A stretch of DNA of 64,000 bases, taken from positions 806,001 through 870,000 of the forward strand of contig JBBELK010000459.1 in the NCBI GenBank assembly GCA_037783545.1. Direction: 5' to 3'. Shown piece after piece: positions 44,121 through 64,000 of the stretch. The notes under the pieces are model-generated. The model saw nothing but the letters and a program-made list of their open reading frames with translations, searched no databases and was not told the DNA's origin. Positions within the stretch are counted from its first letter, which is position 1; the number at the start of each line of letters is the position of its first letter. A program made the position numbers and the translations under genes. This DNA is from Henricia sp. BOLD:AAB3569. Taxonomy: Eukaryota > Echinodermata > Asteroidea > Spinulosida > Echinasteridae.

Positions 44121-45237
44121 CTTCACCTCGAGAAATAAATTTGAATAAAATATGTTTTAATTTTAAAACAAAGTGCCTTCCCTTGTTTAGGGACACAAGT
44201 TACACAGGCCAACCAGGGGCTCACAGCAACTCTCCGTAAAATTATCCACAAAAGTTTTGGGTAAGGTTAAAACATAGCTTATATTAAGAATTGTACTGCT
44301 AAAATGATGATTAAAATGGTTCTATGGATCGATATAACTGCTCTGATCGTTAAAAATCAACAAATTTTCCAAGGCCCAATTCCATGAAATGTTTTACGTT
44401 CAGTTTTTGGCGTTAAGCAAAGCACGAATATTTGCTTGAGCATAAGCATGATCCACAACATATGGTTATGCTTCAGCACGTGATCTGGCTGTGAGCGCTA
44501 AATTACCATCTGGTGTCTTTTTTGGGCATCAATAATTTTTCTCAACGGCGCCCCTGTGAAAATTTTTCCTAAATCATTGCTGGTAGTGCATATATTTTAG
44601 TTTGGTAATCCCTTCCACAAAAATTGTTGCCAATTGCTGATTGAATTATTTCTTCGACATGTGTTTTCCTTTTAACAATTTATCCCTAAATTTCTTGAGT
44701 AAGGCAATGACAAAAAGATGGTGTCGCGTTAGCCCTAAAATGTGCCGGTAAGCACGTAATGTCGCTCGCTAAGTGCCTTTGCAGAAAACTGGTTTTACAA
44801 AATGACAACACCCTTTTAGCGTACAGCTTCAAGCAGAATTATACCCAAGAAATAATTATACCCAAGACCTTGTGCCCAACAAGTACAACTCATTTTTTGT
44901 TCTTAGACACTTTTTTGAGTATTGCCATATATGAATGCACGAAGGACTTGTCACTTTTTGTCCAGTATTCAGACAAAATGGCGGCGCCCACAGTGCGACG
45001 CTTCGCTAAAATTGCCATTCTCTGTGGTTTGTATCAACTTTTCAGTGGATAATATTCCTTGTTCTTTGCATTCTTGTTTTATGCCGTCCTGTAATTGGCG
45101 ACTCGATCGCAGTTGGATTTAGTTGGTAAATAAAATATTAAAAAATTACAATAATGTACATGTAGGTGTTGTGCACTCACAGGTTTCTATGAAATTGGGC
45201 CCAGGAGTCGTACACAAAATTTAGGTCTGTTGATAAC
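44121..45237. other. Downstream of SLC36 stop, 3' UTR or intergenic
   Basis: No - strand AATAAA was noticed close to the stop. Positions 44370-44470 and 44480-45215 carry diverged GGCCCAATTCCATG... / ...ATGAAATTGGGCC ends, an old foldback of about 800 bp. Confidence 0.4.
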
Positions 45238-58899
<13,662 letters not shown>

Positions 58900-59039
58900 C
58901 TACCGAAAAATTCAAACAATTATCTTTTATTTATTGTTTATTTATTTCAATTATGGGTTTATCAGACTTCAATTTACAGCCTGTAGACTGAATTAGCCTT
59001 TCGCATGTAACATTTGCATAAAAATGTCTGGTGCTCTTA

Positions 59040-59660
59040 ATTCTCCAATTTGAAATGGAGGTGCAGTTTAAAAAGTCACATACTATATGTTATTATTGTT
59101 ATGTGGTGCACGCCATTGCCTAGCAACCAACAGCTTGGAGCAAGTTCGGGTGCATTAGTCAGTTTGTTTTTCACCCGAACGCGACGTCAGGCAAATCTAG
59201 TCAAACATGGCCAAAATCGTCTGCACTGGCCGCTGTCAACGGTTTACAAAAAATACTTTTCCTCATATTTGCCCTCGTATGTTCTACTGAAGACATTTCA
59301 ACTCGTTCACCAAAAGCTACCATAGAATTGGTTATTAATTCATCTTTAATTCTGATATAAATTAACACTTATTTAGCGAAAACCTTTTTTTTTTCAATCG
59401 CAGTTACAATTCCGCCATCTTGAAAAGTGATGTAATTACACTTGACTAGAGATGAACCTACCCCCGGGGCTTGGTTCCCTCTAGTCAGACTAGCTAGTCA
59501 AACCACGCAGCGTTCGGGTGACATCTAGATTGACTATGGTTAGTATAGTAATGGAATTACTTTCCTCCATGGTCTAGTTAACTATAGTCGCCCGCCCGAA
59601 CTTGCTCCCGGTTGCTTTATGCCATTCTATCCTACAGTGACTACATGGCTGCAATACAAT
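59040..59660 (+). repeat. GTGGTGCAC-family repeat, third copy, split by a nested foldback
   Basis: GCAGTTTAAAAAGTCACATA ... GTGGTGCACGCCATTGCC ... CAACCAACAGCTT, then an insert, then GGTTGCTTTATGCCATTCTA. Matches 19505-19625. Confidence 0.8.
59133..59608. mobile_element. Nested element with GGAGCAAGTTCGGG ends
   Basis: GGAGCAAGTTCGGGTGCATT at the left; CGCCCGAACTTGCTCC at the right; inner inverted CACCCGAACGC / GCGTTCGGGTG and CTAGTCAAAC motifs. About 475 bp, no ORF of note. Contains CCGCCATCTT at 59412. Confidence 0.85.
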
Positions 59661-59740
59661 TTAGAGTAAATCTATTGGCGTCAATTAAAAAAATAGTTTT
59701 CAATGTGCAGTCTCAAATTTTTTTCTCACTTTATCCTGGG

Positions 59741-59990
59741 GGCCAATTTCATGGCACTGTTAGCACAAACATTTGCTTGGCACAAAATTTATTTGCTTTA
59801 TACTGCAAAAATGGGTTTCCAGCCAAAATAATATGCGTGTGTGTAATTTACTAATATTTTGAAAGATAGAGAACACAATCTGAATACATTTTTGGCTGGA
59901 AACCATAGCTCCATGATTTTACAAAGCAAAGAATTTCTGTGCTACCAGTATCATAGAGCAAGGAACAGTGTTCCTTGCTCTATGCCAGTA
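59741..59990. mobile_element. GGGGCCAATTTCATGG MITE with a CATAGAGCAAGGAACA hairpin inside
   Basis: Left GGGGGCCAATTTCATGGCAC; the right part has AAAGCACATTGTTGTGCTG. At 59952-59984 lies CATAGAGCAAGGAACAGTG plus its inverse TTCCTTGCTCTATG. Confidence 0.75.
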
Positions 59991-59999
59991 TAAAGCACA

Positions 60000-60750
60000 T
60001 TGTTGTGCTGATACACATGCCTATGGCTATGCATGTTCTATGGCTATGCATGTAGGAAACAATACAAAACAGAATTCAAAACAATATCATAAATGTTGAC
60101 ATGTACGTAGGCCTACCTGTTACACACAAAAATTTAGCAGCAAATAACTTGATAGTTTCAGATGAAAACGCATCAAAACTCTGAACAGTAAACCTGGGAC
60201 AGTAAACAAACTGTCATTCCTTTGTGTTTTACTCCCACTCACTGGGGATTTTCCCACAAATTTAAATCACAATGACTCAATTTCCCCCATATGCCCATTC
60301 AGCTGTGCTTACCTGAATTTTTGTTCAATGCATCCAGTTTTAAAATGTAGTGTGGGCCTGTGAGCTTCAGTAATTGGTGATTGAATGGACATATCATGAA
60401 TGTCCCAGTGATGTTTTGTTCTCAGAATAAATCATGTGGGTTAGGAGTGATGGAAAATTCCATTAGGAACTGGTCATTCATTTCTGGCCATGACCACTCC
60501 CCCAAGGACCTTGGGTGGACCTGGTGGTTCTTTTCAAGGCCCATTGCTTCGAAAACCACAGTAAAACATATTTGCCTGCAATTGGACAATCAAGTGTTCT
60601 AGATAATTGATCTTCCAATCTGTTGTCCTATCATATTCACCCCTAAATTACTACAAACAAATAACAAATAATTTAATACCTACACTATATTTTCCCAAAA
60701 ACTGAAATTCTGATACGAAATTTTGATTTTATAACTTTGATTTTTTTTTT
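60000..60750. other. Upstream of SLC36, no gene seen
   Basis: No repeat arms or exon-like segments recognised. Confidence 0.3.
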
Positions 60751-60927
60751 TAGACCAGCAGCCGATTTCACGAATCCTTACGCACTGCGTAAGCCAGCTT
60801 GCGCAATGTTTTATTGCGTAAGCTGCACAACATTCCTGTGATAATTACACGCAAGCCTATGGGGCTTATGCCATTTTCAAAAGTTGCGCAAGCTACGCAA
60901 TTTTTCGTGAAATCGGCTGCTGGTCTA
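60751..60927. mobile_element. AGCCGATTTCACGAA foldback MITE, copy 2
   Basis: TAGACCAGCAGCCGATTTCA and inverse TGAAATCGGCTGCTGGTCTA are perfect, with TA at both edges suggesting a TA target. Internal TTGCGCAAGCTNCGCAA motifs match copy 1. Confidence 0.9.
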
Positions 60928-62990
60928 TAGGATTAGTGCATACGGTTGTCTTTCCAAAACAAAATATGCACCATATGGTAGACTACACTGTCATTTGAGT
61001 AACATTGGACAATCTGTACCATTTCTCCAATATCGAAATTGGCCATTTATCAGACACAAGAGAAACCCAGTGATTATTCATACTGTGTGTATAAACTACA
61101 TGTACATGTATGAACAGTGGCATGCACCGTGCATACGTACAGTGCACTTCCAGGCAGCCTTTTGAATGTTCAAAAATCTGAAAACCACTAAACTCACTCA
61201 TTATGGTTCCATATGGAATTCACAGGAAGTTGCAGCTAGCAAGAAACCATGAAATTTGCATTTCAAACAAAGTTGGCATCCATTTACTTCAAATAGTTTA
61301 ATCCAACGACTTGCACAATTTGTCACTTGAAACATTCCACAGTGCTACAGCGATATGAACAGTTTTATATGCATTGATTTTTAGCCCGTAATTTTCCATT
61401 CACAGCTGTCTATCTATATGAGTTGACTTTGAGAGTACGGGTGACGTCAATGGGTTATTTATCTGGCGGTATATTCTGAACTTTGGCCTGAGGTTGTTTC
61501 TAATTTAAACAAAACCTCGAGTCAATTGTCAAAAAAATGACCTCCTTTTTTGCAAAGTTTGTCAAACTTCACAGCATATTTGAACTGTACATAAATATTG
61601 ATTATTCAAACAGAATTGTTTTCTAAATTTTAGAAACTATTTTTACTTTTTATGTATTTTTTTATTTTATACATCATTCTACTCTTTGTTATTTTTGTAA
61701 ATGTTGATTTTCGCTAGATCGTTTGCAAAAATTGAAGATAGTTGACAATGTTTGGCTCAAAACTTAATAGAAAGGGCTCATGTCAGTTGAAGATGAAATA
61801 AGAAAATGGGGTACGAACTTAGTAGTTGACCACAGCATCAGAATTTGTGTACAAATATTAAACTGGCTGAAAGTGTTTTCTCATAAATTGTTTAAAGATG
61901 TTTAAAATTGTACCGGCCGATGTTCAAACACGTGGGAACTACGGCCCGCAGGGACCGTTACATGCTGTACACAGACCGCTGTGAATGCCGTTTGTTCCGT
62001 GACAAAACCACCCCTCGCAATGCACCAGTATTTACTACAAAAGAGCTTCATTGTGAGCCACAATTTCACCGTTTTTTCACAAAACAGTTAATAGTAGATT
62101 ATTGTTAAATTACATCAAGTGTTTTTCACGTTTGTATTTAGAATTACAAGGACAAAACAGGCATGATGAACATTCATTCCGTGTATTTTCCATTCAATAC
62201 TGCACAGGTCGTTTTGTTTTCTTCTCACGATGACGTCAAAACCCTGTTTATCAACAAACCAAGTGACCTCGAGCGTTTCAGAATTTCGGGTGAAGAGGGT
62301 CGAAACTGCTTTGCGTTTTAAGCAAGAGGCCGTCGATTTTTTGTGGAAAACAAGTTGTGATGGTGTTGTAGACACATAACACATCATGTTAAAACAGGAA
62401 AACTAAAAAAATGTGGACGGGGGGACAAGAATGTTTACGATTGTCTTTACGAATGCCCTTACGAATGCTTACGATTCTAAATCGTTAAGGTTCGTATCCA
62501 AAATGGTTAACTGTGAAAGGGGCTTTACCACTCCCCCCCACACCCCCCCCCCTCCACCATGTCCATGTAGTTTTTTGTACCAACAGGCAACACCAACAGC
62601 AACACCCTCCATGCCCTCCGGCATGTCCGGCCTGATCCCGGGGCCGAGCCCCGCTTTAGCCCGCATTTAACACGTTTAAATCTGGCTTACCATGCTTACC
62701 TTTCAGTAAATGATGAACTAGGGCTAGGCCTATAAAAGAAAGAAAACATAGGCCTGTAAAAAAAATAAAAACACAGTCGTTAAAATAAAATTATTTTGGA
62801 CGTCTAACGTTAGTTAGCAAAGTTTGCTGAACGTCTTTCCTGGAAGTACCGGTAGTACAGTTTCAACAAAAAACATCCATATCTGCCCATTACATACTAC
62901 ATGTACTAGCGGCACCAAACTATTCGCGCTCCCTGTGTGTGCGTTGGTAAGACTGGAGTCCTGACTCCTGAGACGATGGAAACTTCAACT
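60928..62990. other. No gene seen
   Basis: Mostly unassigned. Positions 62435-62500 hold TTACGATT / TTACGAATG repeats; 62535-62555 is C-rich. Several small open frames show no recognisable domain. Confidence 0.3.
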
Positions 62991-63180
62991 TGCAGCCGTT
63001 TTCAAATCTCGGCTCCGTCTCTAGCTTCGGCTCCCTTCCGCCATCTTAAAGCCGCAAACCAAACATCCGCTTCTCGAGGCAAAGCCAGAGCCACAAGAAG
63101 CCGGAGCCTGACGCCTAACCATGGAGGAAGCCTAACTAACTGAGCCTTTTGTTGCACTGAAAACCACAAAATCAACTTCG
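62991..63180. promoter_or_regulatory. GC- and CpG-richer stretch with a YY1-like site; possible promoter
   Basis: More CpG and GC than its surroundings; CCGCCATCTT (63038-63047) is AAGATGGCGG on the - strand, a YY1-type initiator element. It faces the SLC36 gene, whose 5' UTR start is unresolved, but is about 4 kb from the ATG. Tentative. Confidence 0.25.
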
Positions 63181-63538
63181 GAGGATAAATGTGTTTTCGT
63201 GATTCTGCAATTTTTTAGTGTATCATTGTACTCTAAATTTCCTCCACGCTGCTTTTTCTCAAAGCAGCGACGCCGCGGCGGGTCAAATTTACGCGCGAAA
63301 AGGCTCAGACGGAGCCGTAATTTGAGAAACGCCTATAGTGGCTACGGCTTAGAATTATACATAGTCAATGGTAGACGCTTGGTGGACGGCGTGGAACTTT
63401 GCAGTAAAATTAAAGAAGCTTATTCATATTTTTTCCAGAAAATGGATTTCGTTCTAACAATAATGAAAACCTCCCCAAATACTGTCCAAAGGAAGAAAAC
63501 AGGAAATTTGCAGTCTCGCAATTTGTGAAAGCATGAAG

Positions 63539-63571
63539 CATGGAGGAAGGAAAGTCTTTCCTTCCTCCATG
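63539..63571. repeat. 33-bp perfect palindrome
   Basis: CATGGAGGAAGGAAAG followed by one base and CTTTCCTTCCTCCATG. A further imperfect CTTCCTCCAGG lies downstream (63594-63606). Confidence 0.9.
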
Positions 63572-64000
63572 CATGAATTAGGAAGGAAACAACTCCTTCC
63601 TCCAGGCATTAATTTCCACTGCACTGCATCATGCTTTATGGAACCAGACAAATTAGTTTACAAACATCGGTGGTTTTTCGATGATATGCTTGAAAAATAC
63701 ATGGATTGAGAATTACGCGAAATATCAGAATGGTACTGAGAAAAATATGACCAACAAAAATATGACAAATGATAATGGTATCAAATTCCTTTCGCCCACC
63801 ATCACCACCGCGATCCCCAAAATTTTCACAATTCGGCCGTATCCTAATTTATTGGTTGCGTGGCTGCATCTTGACAATACACAGCACGAATCTATGGAAA
63901 TTGACCAATCCGTCTACCTAGCGTCTTCTATTGACTCGCTTCAAGCCCTAGCCAAATTTGTCAGGTGGCTCAATTGAAAATGTATAAATATGTTTTTTAC
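63572..64000. other. Right end, no gene recognised
   Basis: An open frame at 63681-63977 on the + strand has normal amino acid composition but no motif I know and no clear splice context. Confidence 0.25.

Noticed and set aside
62469..62670. Overlapping Pro- and Gly-rich open frames on both strands
   Set aside because: They come from a C-rich stretch and have no splice or start context.

Overview
This is a eukaryotic window: intron-rich, roughly 40% GC, with spliced genes in long introns and a very dense load of short non-autonomous repeats. The set of tRNA-derived SINEs, foldback MITEs and the strong over-representation of the octamer TACATGTA suggest a marine invertebrate deuterostome, most likely an echinoderm. 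That placement is inference; the sequence alone does not prove it.

Two protein genes are well supported by conserved domains and by splice phases that close exactly. (1) On the + strand, 1391-14001 holds the last six coding exons of an ARHGAP6-type Rho GTPase-activating protein. The complete RhoGAP domain is present with its arginine finger, followed by a long Ser/Pro-rich tail ending in a class I PDZ ligand; the 5' exons lie to the left of the window. (2) On the - strand, 58899 down to 45238 holds a complete ten-exon SLC36/PAT-type proton-coupled amino acid transporter of 501 residues, with an N-terminal acidic dileucine motif consistent with lysosomal sorting. One is a regulator of Rho signalling and the other an amino acid exporter; nothing suggests they work together.

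Two weaker coding candidates lie between them: a four-exon + strand gene (22196 to about 28005) for an 88-residue protein with a mitochondrial-presequence-like N-terminus, whose stop codon is formed across a splice junction; and scattered splice-bounded open segments on the - strand (29678-36490). I recognise neither.

The rest is repeats. By region: 2-12.7 kb, MITEs and a tRNA-SINE pair in ARHGAP6 introns; 14-21 kb, a tRNA-like tandem array, piggyBac-style TTAA hairpins, a GTTAACA cluster and a minisatellite; 22-30 kb, several foldbacks and tandem repeats; 30.7-36.4 kb, two further tRNA-like arrays, a CAACTG element and a 115-bp minisatellite; 37-41 kb, large foldbacks including a near-perfect hairpin with arms of about 340 bp; 41-59 kb, MITEs in and around the SLC36 introns, two of them nested; 57.3-58.0 kb, a piggyBac-like element; 59-64 kb, more foldbacks and mostly unassigned sequence. 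I saw no transposase or reverse transcriptase ORF, so all these elements look non-autonomous here.
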